NCBI RefSeq assembly: GCF_030272615.1
Contig: NC_081411.1
Location: forward strand, 835,998,136 to 836,062,135
Direction: 5' to 3'
DNA length: 64,000 nt
Source of the DNA: Cryptomeria japonica
Lineage: Eukaryota > Streptophyta > Pinopsida > Cupressales > Cupressaceae
Below are positions 12,128-23,368 of this stretch, one piece after another. The number at the start of each line of letters is the position of its first letter. Position 1 is the stretch's first letter. The position numbers were made by a program, and so were the translations under genes. The notes beneath the pieces were generated by a model. It saw only the letters and a list, made by a program, of their open reading frames with translations, searched no databases and was not told where the DNA came from.

Positions 12128-13181
12128 TGTTGGTATTTTGGATATGTTGATATGGTTTTGTCATTGATGCCAACACTTGTCAACACTTATCAGCACATGG
12201 AGATCTTTGGTTATGTTCACCGGCATGTTCAATGACTTATGCACAATCACCAGTATCTAGTTCACCGACAGGTTATATTGTTCACCGACACTTGGAATGA
12301 CTTGAAGATTACCTTGTTATGTAGAAGACATTGTTTGGACACTTGGTTTTGGTGATTTTTTCATTGGTCTAATCGGGTTTGTATATTTGTTGTTACCGAC
12401 AAATAGGTCCAAGATATGCACCAGAAAGTATATCTATTCCAGATCAGCACGACACGTCATGAAGATGATTTATTATTATTATAAATGCATTGAGTTGACA
12501 TGATGCATCATAGATTGATTCATTTGTAATTGATTTTATTGTAATATATTTTAGTGAGCCGACCTACTCATTTGGTCTTAGGTTTTGGTATAAATGTAAG
12601 ATCTCATTTGTGAGATTGTAATAATGATAGTGGAAGATGAATATAATAAGGTATATGTGAATATAAGAAGAGCTATATATGTAGACATCATTCAAGATTG
12701 AAGGAGGGTTTGAAGAAGGCAAATTAGAGCTTAACCGGTACTGAATCCAGCATATGAAGATGCTATTTTGAGCAATACATTATCATTGGATTTAGCTATC
12801 CAATTGTAGTCAGTGTGACTCCCATTTTGTGATTGAGCAGTGAGCTCTAGGCAGTTGGCCTTTCTGCATGTGCATAATCCTTATTGTACACACATACTAT
12901 TTGTAGTAGTATCATTTGATTGTGGGTAAGGTTTCCCACCGTGGTTTTTCCTCTTATAGGGTGTCCATGTACAAATATCTATGTTATGTGTTGTGGATGT
13001 TATTGCCTTTCTATTTCATGCATTAAACTTTACTGGTACTACAATTAACTGATAAAACTGTCTATTGGCATAAAGTTTGGTTTACCAGTATTAAGCATTA
13101 AGTTTGGTTAAGTTAGTTTTAGTTTGTATTTATTGGACAATTGATTCACCCCCCCTTCTCAGTTGTCTTTGGGACCTAACA
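12128..13181 (+). repeat. Copia A 3' LTR
   Basis: A 1054-bp LTR, TGTTGGTATT ... GGGACCTAACA. A TATA box (TATAAATG, 12589-12596) lies inside. The conserved CCCACCGTGGTTTTTCC block is at about 12937, and a CACCCCCCC run followed by CTCAGTTGTC comes just before the end. This terminal motif is shared with the LTR of copia F. Confidence 0.88.
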
Positions 13182-13616
13182 CGTGGACACTTTTTAGCAC
13201 TGTCCCAACAACATATTATAACCACATCTGTGTTTCTACATTCAAACTCCATTTCCAGAGGCAAAAAAATCCATTTCATATTGCGGATTTTTCAGGACCG
13301 TGGAGCCTTTTGGTGCACAACTTTATCTCACACTTCTATCTTGAATTATAATCAGTTCTTTGCTACTTTTACACTTAACATAATTCAATCATTTTTCATT
13401 CTAAAAGAGGGGTTAGCTTATAATTTCTATCCCATTATCAATTCATTTAGTATTCAATCTATGCCCTAAGAGATTGGATCTAGTGAATTCCCCTTCTTTT
13501 AAATGTAACGTGAATAAAGTGATTGAAGGGAAATCTACAGTGAAACTTTCATCTCTCCTTGGAGGGAAGAAAATATTTCCTCTTGATCTCTCCATCATTC
13601 ACCCTTTTTCACCATT
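13182..13616. other. Unassigned stretch between copia A and copia F
   Basis: About 435 bp with no recognised domain. Short open frames exist (for example 13474-13680), but they run into the unrelated copia F fragment and show no family signature. It may be a piece of the host element C, or of another element carried along when F lost its 5' part. Confidence 0.4.
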
Positions 13617-13622
13617 ACAGTA

Positions 13623-13780
13623 TGTAAACGATATTCTCAGAAGGAAGGAATTGATTATGATGAGACTTTTGCTCCGGTAGCTAGGATTGAAGCTGTGAGA
13701 TTATTTCTTTATTATGCTGCCCATAAAAAATACAAGGTGTACTTTAGAGACAGATTGGGAGTTTTTCTTCTCTAGTAGAG
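13623..13780 (+). pseudogene. Copia F RT remnant fused to the polyprotein C-terminus
   Basis: The frame reads RT residues ([19 protein letters not shown], then AHKKYKVY). It changes at about 13739, without a frame break, to the C-terminal tail (YFRDRLGVF) normally found after RNase H. Everything between, about 1.1 kb including the FVDD motif and RNase H, is deleted. A TAC/TAT codon at the join could be the microhomology used. Confidence 0.8.
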
Positions 13781-14153
13781 ACTTGAGTGATGTTGACTAG
13801 CATCAGTCCGACATGCATTTTCATAACTATCATTCATTTCGGATTGATGAGTTCATGCTACTAATCAGTGGGAGTAGTCAGCTATATGGTTCAAAGGTTT
13901 TATGATTTTTCTTCGATGTTTATGTTAGATTTATGGCATTGATGTCAAAGGGGGAGAGATATTTATGTGAAAAATAGAGCTTAATAGGGATATCATTCAT
14001 AGGGGGAGTTTGGTATGTTGGTTCGGAACTTCATTTTCATATCATCTTGGAGAGTTTCTTGGATGTCTTCCTTTGGGGGAGACTTGTTTAGCACTTCTTG
14101 GTACTTGGATGTTTTTCACATCTAGTGTTGCCATCAATGCCAAAGGGGAAGAT
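13781..14153 (+). other. Copia F 3' UTR with paired polypurine tracts
   Basis: PPT-like AAAGGGGGAGAG at about 13947 and the LTR-adjacent AAAGGGGAAGAT at 14142-14153, the latter with one G-to-A change. Open frames here are short and show no family signature. Confidence 0.7.
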
Positions 14154-15377
14154 TGTTGGGAATTTGGAGGAATTGATGATGTGTTGCATTGATGTTTGTC
14201 ATTAATGTCAACACTAGCTATTTTGTTGTCTATCGACTTCCCGTAGAGTGGTTGGTCTTTGATGTTGATCTGGAGATTCGTCTTTGGTTTGGACTGGCTA
14301 TTGGAATTGGTTTGCATTAGTTATTCATGTGTTCCTAATGCGTATCACATTTAGTTGGTTCAGGATTTGATGATCTAGATGCTATCATTTGTTCTAGTAA
14401 GCCTTTTGGTTATTGATAAGGGTTTTACCGACAAAGCTTTGATGAAGATCTTTTGATGAATCCAATAAGTGGTGTTGGTGTGGCTTCTAGATGATTAGTA
14501 GGATGCTAATGGTTATCTTGTTCATGTTATAGTTGTTCATGGTGTTTCGTTTGGCTTATGATGACCTATTTTGGGTCTAGTACTATTCTGCTAGGTCATG
14601 GACTGGTTTATGTAACGTGTTGGTTGATGCTCCCGATGCGTCACCAGTTGGATTTATTGTTTGGTTTATGCTATTTCAGTCTTAGGTAGAATTATTTTAT
14701 CATTGGTTTGAGGGATTATGTAACTGATTTATTATATTATCTTTTAGGTGGCTGACCTAATTGTTTAGGTCCTAGGTTGGTATAAATATGATGTAAGATC
14801 TCTTTGTAGATTGTGATATGGTATGGGTTATGGGATTATCTATGTGCGAATAAAGTTGTAATCATATGTAGATGTTTTGGCTAATCATAGGTGATTGAAT
14901 TGGGTTGGTGAAAGAGGTTTAAGACCTCTGGTATTGAGCTTAACCGGTACTATACTTAGGCATAGGAGATGTTATTCTTGTAGTTCATTCATATTTCTGG
15001 ATCGTAGTCTGGATTTATTTTGTAGTCAGTGAGGCTCCTTTTATGATGAGTAGTGTGATATAGGCTATTGGCCTTCTTTCATGTGCATGCCCCTCTTAAT
15101 GTAATCACATACTTGCTATAGAAGTATTATCTGACTATGGGTAGGCTTCCCACTGTGGTTTTTCCTTTTATCAGGTTTTCCACGTACAAATCATGGTGTT
15201 TTGTGTTATGGATGGTTGGTAATTGTTCTATGATTTATGTTTGTACTTAATTGTTATATTTTCTATTCCAGTATTTGATTTATTTATTTCGGTAAAAGGT
15301 TTTGTGTGCTTAAATTTTTATAATTTATTGACAACTGATTCACCCCCCCTCTCAGTTGTCCATTGGTTATCCTAACA
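14154..15377 (+). repeat. Copia F 3' LTR
   Basis: A 1224-bp LTR, TGTTGGGAATTTGG ... TTATCCTAACA. TATA box TATAAATATG at 14781-14790. It carries the shared CCCACTGTGGTTTTTCC block at about 15150 and the CACCCCCCC/CTCAGTTGTC terminal motif. Confidence 0.87.
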
Positions 15378-16132
15378 TTAATAAGGTAGTTGAGTTTCTT
15401 TATGAGGAAATATTTATAAGATATGGAGTGCCTAGAGAAATTGTTAGAGATCAAGGAGCATAATTTACTTCCACATTAATCACAATTCTGGTTAGTGAAT
15501 ATAATATCAGGCATAAGAAGTCCACTCCATACCATCCTCAAGCAAATAATCAAGTAGAGGTGACTAATAGGGAACTAGAGGCTATTCTCACCAAGACAAT
15601 AGCTCTCCATAGAAAATATTGGTCAAGCATATTGCCAAAATCCATTTGGGCATACAAAACTATTTGGAAAATAACTACTGGTTTTACACCTTTTGAAATG
15701 GTGTATGGAAATCTAGCCATGATTCCCATTGATTTTGAACACAAAACTCTTAGGACAACCCTGTAGCTGAATATGAATCTATCTGAAGCACAAATAATTT
15801 GAATCATGTAACTCCATGCCCTAAATAAAATAAGGAAACTGGCTCTTCAACACATAGAGGTTGTTCAGAATCAGTGTACTAGATGACATGATAATTACAT
15901 TAAACAAAGGAAATTCAAATCTAGAGATTGGGCACTTTTGTATGATTCAAGGTATAAAGATACAATGGGGAAGTTGCAGTCTCATTGGTTGGATCCATAT
16001 GAAATTATTGAAGTTTTTCAAAATGGAGTAGTTCAATTAGAAACTATAGACCCTGATAAATTTGAACTTCTGGTGAATGGTCATAGATTACATCTTTATC
16101 ATAAACCTGCCACAAAAGAAGACTTTCTGTAG
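15378..16132 (+). pseudogene. Gypsy C integrase, C-terminal two thirds
   Basis: The translation shows the second catalytic Asp (EIVRDQGA), the STPYHPQANNQVEVTNRE segment with the catalytic Glu, and TGFTPFEMVYG. The gypsy integrase C-terminal region follows (HWLDPYEIIEV, then NGHRLHLYH). Stops occur near 15462, 15763, 15799 and 15808. The N-terminal zinc finger and first Asp are missing because copia F interrupts the gene at 15377. It stops at 16132, as expected for the end of pol. Confidence 0.87.
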
Positions 16133-16855
16133 TAGTTTGACATCCATCCACATGCTGGCCACAGTTCCTGCAGCTTCTGCAGGGGGACTTCCTATCCCAA
16201 AGTCCTAAATCACTCTTTACATGCCACCTTAATAAATACTTCCACATTTTGTGGGAATAACATTCTCCATTAATAAATTTTTTGCTTCATGTCATCCCAT
16301 TTTATCTCTTTTTCTGCCACATCACCCACTTCACTTCACCTCACCTCATGTTATGATTTAATAACCATTCTATTGCAATATTAATTCACACAATAGTAGG
16401 TATGCATGTTATCTATTTTTCTTTAATCATGCATTTATTTATCCATTATGATGATTATCATGTGTGATTCACATAATCAGTTTGATTCTTTTCCACATGT
16501 GTCACCTTTGGTTGGTGGGGGGGGTTATGATTAAATCTATAGTTTTTCAGCTATGTGTCTTGTTCATGATATTTTAGAGTGTGTCCATGTCACTTAAGGT
16601 TCGTGTTAAGTGTTTTAAATTTTTTGAAATTATTTTAGAATGAATTCAGGATTGATGTGAAAACCCATAGAAAGTGTGAGTATACTTCTCCTGCCGCAAT
16701 TTTTATTGCAAGGTACTATGAGATAAATTGAGATAAATGATACCCCGTAATAAGTTTTTAAAGGATACGGTTCATGATTCTTAAGTTACACAAAATTTCA
16801 TGACTCTACATTTTCTATAGCATTTTAATAGGAACTTTCTTTTGCTCAACTAGCC
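16133..16855 (+). other. Spacer between gypsy C integrase and extra ORF
   Basis: About 720 bp with no domain. It contains a G-run (GGTTGGTGGGGGGGG, near 16513) that could be an internal polypurine tract, and AT-rich sequence. It may supply the leader of the downstream ORF. Confidence 0.4.
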
Positions 16856-19075
16856 ATGGGAGATGTGCTTATCCACCATGAGGTTGTAACTCATGATGCC
16901 TTGCTACAAGATAACCAGTGTGAACCCTAATTTCGAAATTATGGGTGGATTGATTATATCCTAAAATTAATGGATTTTAATGAGGAAATTGCACAAGAAT
17001 TCATGCAAACATTCAACAATGGTGAAGCTATAGTTAAGGGTTTATGGGTTGTAGCTACAGAAGAAAGGATAGCAGAGGTTATAGGGTTTCCAAGGATGCA
17101 AGGAGTGCATGGGTGGAATTCACTCATCCAAATGATGGACCTCTTAGTGTGGATAAGAAAAGGACAAAGAGGATGTTTCTTTCAAGAGAATGGACACAAG
17201 TAGCATATCATGTGATGAAGTATTTGTCATGTGATGACAAATAATCCAATCTCCATTCTATTTATTTCAAGTTATTGAGCCATTTACGACATGGGCAAGG
17301 AATGAATGTACCAAATGTCTTATATCATCTCCTTTCTATCAGTGCTAAAGAGATGCAGAAGGGTAGTTCATGGTTAGTGAGTCATCATGGGTTAGTTAAA
17401 TTGTTAGTAGAACGTTTTCTGAGGGATGTTTCTCAGATGACATGAGGAGAATTTAAAGATATTAGAAGATTTAGGGAAGGCAATGCCCCTGTTGTAGAGG
17501 AAACTCCAGCTCAAGAAGGAATCAGTGAGGGAGCCTCATCCTCTAGGGATTCCATGGCTGACAAAACTCCTATTGCTAAAGATGTTGCACCTAGCATAGA
17601 AGAAATCATGAACAAACCAAGTGTTGAGCCTTCTTCCACTCCAATTCAGACTAGGGCCACACTTCGTAAGAAGAAGGGCAAAGCGAGAGAATCTATAGAG
17701 GAAGAAATTGTTGAGTGACCACAAGAGGTGCATGTTCCTCCTGCAACCAAGAAGAGAAAAACAAAGAGAGATGGTTCTCCTATGGCAGAACCTCCTGCAA
17801 CCACACAAGAACTATCATTAAGGAGAAGTCATAGGGTTCGGCAAAGGTTGCCAGCATAAAAGAGTGCAGAGGTGGCTATTTTTGTTGAGCCACCTAGGGA
17901 AGAACCTGGTGGCCCACAACAAACTTAGCCATAGAGGAGTTAGGGTTCTAAAGGATTGACAAACCTAGCCAAAATTACAGAATAATTAACAAAGTCAAGT
18001 GACAAGGTTTTTAAACCCTAGGTAGCTGCTCATAGGCCTCCCTCTTCTCTTACTAGCATGTTTGCAGCTCTTTCATTTTATAGAGAATGGGAAATAGAGA
18101 AAGCTAGGATGTAGGAGATAATTGATAAAGAACAAAAGGAAATTAAGAAGAGAGATAAATAGATTGGTGAATTGTAGAATAAGGTCGATACCATGGTAGA
18201 CACGATTCTTGAATTAATGCAATGTAGGGCTCCACCAAGGGTTTACGCTTTATATTTGAAAGAACAACACCTCTTTTTTAATTAACCCACATTGTTAGGG
18301 ATTTAAGTCCCTCTTTGGAGACCCCACAAGAATTTTATCATGCTTAACAAAGTTCTCTTGCAGCCATTAAAAATTTACTATGTGAATTGTATTTGCACAA
18401 TTATGCTGTCTCCTTTTATACCGAATGGAACTCCCTGTTATATATTTGAGATATTCATTTGAAAGCATTAATGTCTTGGATACAAAATGAAATTAGTATG
18501 GGAGAACAGTCTAGGACACACAAGGACATGGAGCTTGATTATCCACTATTGCTTAGGGTTGAAGCTAAGAATCCACAACTCTTGTATTATGATTGGCAAA
18601 AAAAATTATATAGATCTCACATTAAGAGCCAAATTTTGCCACTTAGAGAGGAGGTGTTCTAAAAAAAATGAGAAGCTGATTACGACTAAGGGCCAGATTA
18701 TAGTTGGAAACATGGCTTAGTGATGGAATAACCTTCCCGATGAACTAAAACAGGGTGAGATCCATTGCTTTCCAAATTATCATGCAGCAATACAAAGAGT
18801 CCCAAAATATATCCATTTGGGAAGAACAAAGGAAAATAATTAGTTACCCTTGATATTTCAACTGCCCATTCTCATGTGGCCACTCATAGGACGTAAGGAT
18901 TTTGATAAGCCTTATGAAGCATCAATCGAAGAAGCCAGGTGGACCAGGTTGAACAAAATGAAGGGATTCTATTGGAACCTAGCTACAGGAGGCACAAGAT
19001 AGGGTACCATTGGTGATTTCAGAGTTAGTGCCCGTGTAAGGAGTTTTCCTCCTACTGGAGCACCAACAAGAAGTT
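16856..19075 (+). pseudogene. Gypsy C extra sense ORF of unknown function (about 740 codons)
   Basis: The start is an ATG in a good context (GCCATGGG). One frame reads to about 17110 (GLWVVATEERIAEVIGF). It shifts, then continues (FLSREWTQVAYHVMKYLSC, HHGLVKLLVERF) through a hydrophilic middle with basic clusters that look like nuclear localisation signals (LRKKKGKAR; KKRKTKR). A further shift precedes the C-terminal part (PNYHAAIQRVPKYIHLG). Stops occur at about 16928, 17242, 17443 and 17716. I see no retroviral enzyme, signal peptide or membrane segment. Position and style recall the extra ORFs some plant gypsy elements carry after integrase, including those called putative plant transposon protein, but I cannot assign a family. 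Confidence 0.6.
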
Positions 19076-19078
19076 AGG

Positions 19079-19090
19079 TTGGGGGGAAAA
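19079..19090 (+). other. Polypurine tract of gypsy C
   Basis: TTGGGGGGAAAA followed directly by TG, the expected arrangement of a gypsy PPT and 3' LTR. It overlaps the very end of the extra ORF. Confidence 0.55.
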
Positions 19091-19130
19091 TGATGAGTTG
19101 AAATAATAGCTCTTTTATGTTTATGACTGA
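19091..19130 (+). repeat. Gypsy C 3' LTR, first fragment
   Basis: Forty bases beginning TGATGAGTTG, cut by gypsy D after ACTGA. The LTR continues for 7 bases at 59773-59779 and again from 63610. Confidence 0.5.
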
Positions 19131-20165
19131 TGTAATACCCTAAAAATGGTCATCTAAACCATACGCCCCCTAATCTCGACAACATCACCAAGGTCCTAAC
19201 TAAAGGCAATTAAAATTAATCTTGAGCACACAATTAATTTCTTAAATCATCAATGTCACATGGAAAATTAATCACTCTAAATTAATTAAATAAATATTTA
19301 ATTAATTGATCATTCCAAGTAAATCATTTTTACACAATTATCCTATTTATTTTATTAAATATCCTAGCATACTTAATTAAATAAATCAATTTGTCATTAA
19401 ATCACAAAAAAATAAATTAATCGGGAAAAAGAATTAAAATTTGAGAAAAGAAATCAAATGGAGATAATCTTGAAAATCAAATTAAAAATTGAAAAAAACC
19501 TCAAAGAAAGTAATTAAAACAATTAAATCTCAAAATTGAATGAAATAGAGAATAAATCAGTTTTTTCTGATTTTGTCTTAATTTTAGTTCAATTTCCTTT
19601 AAAATTGAAAAAAGTAGCCAATCATATCAATTCATTAGGATTGTGCTTCTTCTTGGAAAATATTGACCGCTCATCATCATTTGATCTCAGTCGTTCGTTT
19701 CTTTCTGAATTTTCTATAAATCCAGGCTCTCATCTCCTAATTAAGGATCCTGGAGAATATATTGTTATTATGTTGTTTTTGCTCTAGGTTCATTAAGATT
19801 TCATATTGAGAGTATTTGCATATTAGTTATTGCATATTTGTTAAATCATTTATCTTAAATATCCATTCATAGATTAATCATGTTAGCATAATATTCATTA
19901 ATCTTGCATATCTTGCATCCATCTAGCTTAATCTTGCATCCATTTTGCTCAATATTGTACTCATATTGATTAAATCCTTCATTTAGGTGTTGTCTAGTCA
20001 CTGGTATTGCATGTAAAAATATGAGAGCAAGACTAAACTCAAATATACTAGAAGGCAATAGGTCACTTTGTGACAATGATTGAATTATTGACCATCCATC
20101 TAATGACTTAATTGAAGTGTTGTGTATTCTAGATACAGATATGATCCACTTTTCACACACACACA
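19131..20165 (+). repeat. Gypsy D 5' LTR
   Basis: A 1035-bp LTR, TGTAATACCC ... CACACACACACA. U3 is very AT-rich with AATTAAATAAAT words. TATA box CTATAAATCC is at 19714-19723. The terminal CA run has six units here and five in the 3' LTR. Confidence 0.9.
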
Positions 20166-20190
20166 TTTTTTACGCCCATCGTGGGGCACG
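20166..20190 (+). other. Putative primer binding site of gypsy D
   Basis: Immediately after the LTR comes ACGCCCATCGTGGGGC, preceded by a T run. A CGCCCACCGTGGGGC motif is common right after the 5' LTR of plant Ty3/gypsy elements, so this is a slightly diverged PBS region. I do not assign the tRNA. Confidence 0.55.
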
Positions 20191-22279
20191 AAATTCAATC
20201 CTTTGGCCTCAAAATATTCTTTTTATTTCTCAAGTTCCGTTCATACAAATCTCTGCAAAAGATTGTACGTGTATTTACCAAGAATCGTATGAGCTTCTAT
20301 CTATTTCAATCTTTTATCATTCAGATCAACAAGAATACTCGTATGAGTTTCTTCTTTGCATATTTGATTTTGTGTTTTGTCATTCGGGTCTGTATGAATA
20401 CTCATACGGGAAGGTATAGTATATCATACAAATTTCTATTTTATCATTTCAAAAAAAATATATTTTTTCAGGGTTTTTTCATGAATGAAATTTTGATTTT
20501 ACTGACGTTGACACTAACCTTGGTTTTTCTTCTATTTAACTGAGATTTTTCACAGCCTAACTAGTTTTCTGCAGAAAGCTTGTCAAAGAATACATCAGTT
20601 GAACATACACCTATCAAAGAATCAAAACAAAATGACTACTAATGTGTTGTTCTTGTAGGTTGCCTAAAAAGAATCAACCAAACATTGTGTATTCTTTAAA
20701 GTTCATTTTTTTTAGGCACTTAAATTACTATTTGGTTAATGAACAAATTTGTCTTTTGTGCTTCAAGAAAAATCTGAGAGGTAGGAGAGTATGCTCTTTT
20801 CTTTTACAGACAATCAAAAATCTAGACCCTCGAAGCTTTTTCTAAGTTTTGAGATTTGTCTACCTTTAGCGAGCTTGTCATAGTGGGAAAAAGTAATCAC
20901 CCTATGAGAATGACCCAAGTGAGTACAGCTGGACCTGAGCATTCCAACTCGCTATAATAAATAGGCCTCTAGTGATTAAAGTCTTAGAGGATGGGATTAT
21001 TTAAGTTTTCTCTTTGAGATCTCTCATATCAAGCATTTTGTAGGGCCTCGCGGTCTCAATCATGTTTACATGACTACAACTTGTTTCGGTACCTTGTCAG
21101 GCTATAGTCCTCAATCATACTTGCATGAATTCAAGGGGTAATTTCAAATGAAATTCCTGACTAATAAATATAAGATAGAGGCTACTTGATTCACCTTTGA
21201 AAGGGGGATAATCTTTGTGCAAGAGAGATAGTAACTCTCCCAAGACACTTGCCATATCGTGCCCCCATTAGCATTTGGAGTCGGCTAATATGATGTTGAG
21301 AATCCATTGCATGAGACTCAATGGCTATATTCTGATTAGCTATTAGGTGTGTACCTAAGTCAGTAAGCAAATATTTTCTTCTCTAAGCCAATTTTTGTAG
21401 GGTTAGCGTGGTGTGATTGAAGTCATTATACATCTTGCGTGTTTATTATGTTTTCATCCTTGAAACTGAAACTGAAATACTAAAATTGGAGAAAATAAAT
21501 AAAAAAAGATCAACAACTCAGTGATCAATATTCAATCTTAGTCCAAAAATTGGTCTCTATCAGTATCAAAAACTCATTCCTTATAAAAAACTGGTCTTCA
21601 TCAGTCATTGAAACTCTATTTGTCAGAACCTCATCTTTGTCGAGTACTCTGTCTCACGAGTCTGCTAAATTATCATCCCGCTACATAAGTTTTGTCATAT
21701 GAGACTTCATTGATCCTCTTAGTTTGTCGTCTGGCCCTTAACATCATGTCATATGAATATAACTCATACTCAATAGATTTTCATCTAGAGGCCACCAAAC
21801 TATTATATGAGTTTAGGTAGCAACTTGTATGAGGAACTGTCTCTATCGTTTGGGAGCTAATAAACTATCATTTGGGTTTGTAAACTCTATCATATGAATT
21901 CCTGATTTTATCAGTCTAGAACAGTCAAACTTGCCTATATTAGTCTACAATGAGCATAAAAGTGGTCATCATAATTCTAAGCATAAACAATCTTGATAGT
22001 ATATCTAGTCTTTTTTTTTTTTTCATCCTAAGCATAAACAACCTTGATAGTGTACCCTTGCCATTGTGTTGCATGATTTTGTCGATCATCTCTCAGCTAG
22101 TTCAATCAACTACTTATCAAACCTAAGTTTCTTAGATCATGTCTTACATAGGATGAATCTTTCCTAAAACCAGACTAAATCTTAGTTACTTCTCTCAATC
22201 ACTGCGTTAAACGAACAACTAGCTACAATTTGATCTTGAATTTTGAATCACATCTAGATCTTGGTCATATCAGTCATAA
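20191..22279 (+). other. Long gypsy D leader with repeated palindrome-like words
   Basis: About 2.1 kb between PBS and gag without a supported gene; open frames at 20117-20543 have no family signature. It is studded with variants of CTCGTATGAG, CATATGAG and CACGAG (for example near 20286, 20338, 20399, 21652, 21697, 21801 and 21891). A T run lies at about 22010-22023. Long leaders are usual in Tat-like elements. Confidence 0.5.
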
Positions 22280-23363
22280 ATGCCTATTCAAACCAAAAGT
22301 TCTCGCAAGAAAATTGACAAAGGTAAAGGACCATCCTTTTCATCAAATGACAATCCATTCTTTGTAGAAGAGTCTGTCTCTAATAAGCCTTCATCGTCAA
22401 ATCTACCAATTTTTTTATCAACCCTTATCTCCCACCATGTTTGGAGAAAGGCAAGAAAGACAAGCTGCTAAAAATGATACTTATGACAAGCTCAACACCC
22501 ATGCTACTAAATGTGATTCCTCATCGAGAAATTCTAAAGTCTCCGAACCTACAGAAGCTATTATAAATAAATGTCTAAATGATAAACATTTCCCAAAAAT
22601 GATGAAAATCATCATGACTAGAGAAAAGGAAGAACACTTTCTAGAGCTAGCCAAGCAAGGCGCTAAACTTCCTATTGATTATAAAATTGAAACCCTTATC
22701 ACTAAAGAGGAAGAGACACCTTTAACGTTAGTAAACAAATAATTGCAAGCATTACAGACTGAAATCACAAAACTGAAAAACAAGGATAAATCATCAAAGC
22801 AATATTCTCTGGACACAATATGCCCATTTCAATTTGACAAAAATCTTTACATGCCTCCATTTCTTTCAGAAAAGGAGATTCCTAAGTTTGACAAATATGA
22901 TGGAAATGCAAATCCTTAAGACCATGTCAAGGAATTTTACGCTTTATGTATGGAGTTCATGCTCAAACTAACATATCTCATGTGCCTTTTCCTGAGATGT
23001 TTAAGAGGACAAGCTATGGAATGGTTTTCAAGCCTACCTATGGGAATTAAAAATTTTGAGGAATTAATTGAATTGTTTCTACAACAATACTCCTATAGCA
23101 TTCGTCATCCAGTCACTATGGTCAAGCTTTGCAGTACCAAATAGAAAACAAGAATGCCCTTTCTCACTTTTCTTCAACCTTGGAGAAAGATGTTCTCTAG
23201 ATATTCATGACCTATTCCAGATTCTGAGAAGATGGATATCTTTGTCAATAACTTGATCCCTGAATTGAAATACAGTATCCAAATGCAAGTGCACCCTTCA
23301 TTCAACAAAATGGTAGATAGTGCCCTCAGAATGGAAGATGTGCTTATAAAGAAAGGAGATATA
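22280..23363 (+). pseudogene. Gypsy D gag, N-terminal part
   Basis: It starts at an ATG (MPIQTKSSRKK). After a frameshift near 22440 it runs through a charged segment to the capsid domain (IPKFDKYDGNANP, LRGQAMEWFSSLPMG), whose WF.L and following FEEL residues are typical of the Ty3/gypsy retrotransposon gag family. Stops lie near 22740, 22918 and 23141. The frame is cut by copia I at 23369, with TCACT duplicated. Confidence 0.82.
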
Positions 23364-23368
23364 TCACT

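Larger units (their letters stand above)
1..13181 (+). mobile_element. Copia A: fragmented Ty1/copia element hosting two insertions
   Basis: This is a Ty1/copia element in three pieces (1-713, 2166-2765, 10331-13181). The order protease, integrase, RT, RNase H is the copia order. The 5' LTR and gag lie outside the window. A solo LTR interrupts the protease/integrase part, and copia B interrupts the integrase end. The integrase C-terminus and the start of RT are missing between 2765 and 10331. The 3' LTR ends in CTAACA at 13181; the putative target duplication is CGTGG (13182-13186), whose partner is out of view. Assigning the pieces to one element is an inference from collinearity and family resemblance. 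Confidence 0.75.
13617..15377 (+). mobile_element. Copia F: 5'-truncated, internally deleted copia
   Basis: This remnant keeps a roughly 120-bp piece of RT, the last few codons of the polyprotein, the 3' UTR with two PPTs and one whole LTR. It belongs to a family close to copia A by LTR end and C-terminal sequence. It interrupts the gypsy C integrase; its right flank TTAAT (15378-15382) would be the target duplication, but the left partner is lost. Confidence 0.8.

Noticed and set aside
11832-12235. Open frames on both strands in the copia A 3' UTR and LTR start
   Set aside because: They cross the PPT and LTR edge, have no family signature and are explained by the untranslated region and LTR.
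13104-13680. Several overlapping open frames after copia A, possibly a host gene exon
   Set aside because: They begin inside the copia A LTR or end inside the copia F RT, with no recognisable domain or splice pattern.
16856-19075. Possible retroviral envelope gene in gypsy C
   Set aside because: No signal peptide, membrane anchor or glycosylation-rich ectodomain is seen; the basic clusters suggest a nuclear protein instead.
20117-20845. Open frames of 67-120 codons at the start of gypsy D
   Set aside because: They overlap the LTR end and PBS, have hydrophobic random-like composition and lie in the element leader.
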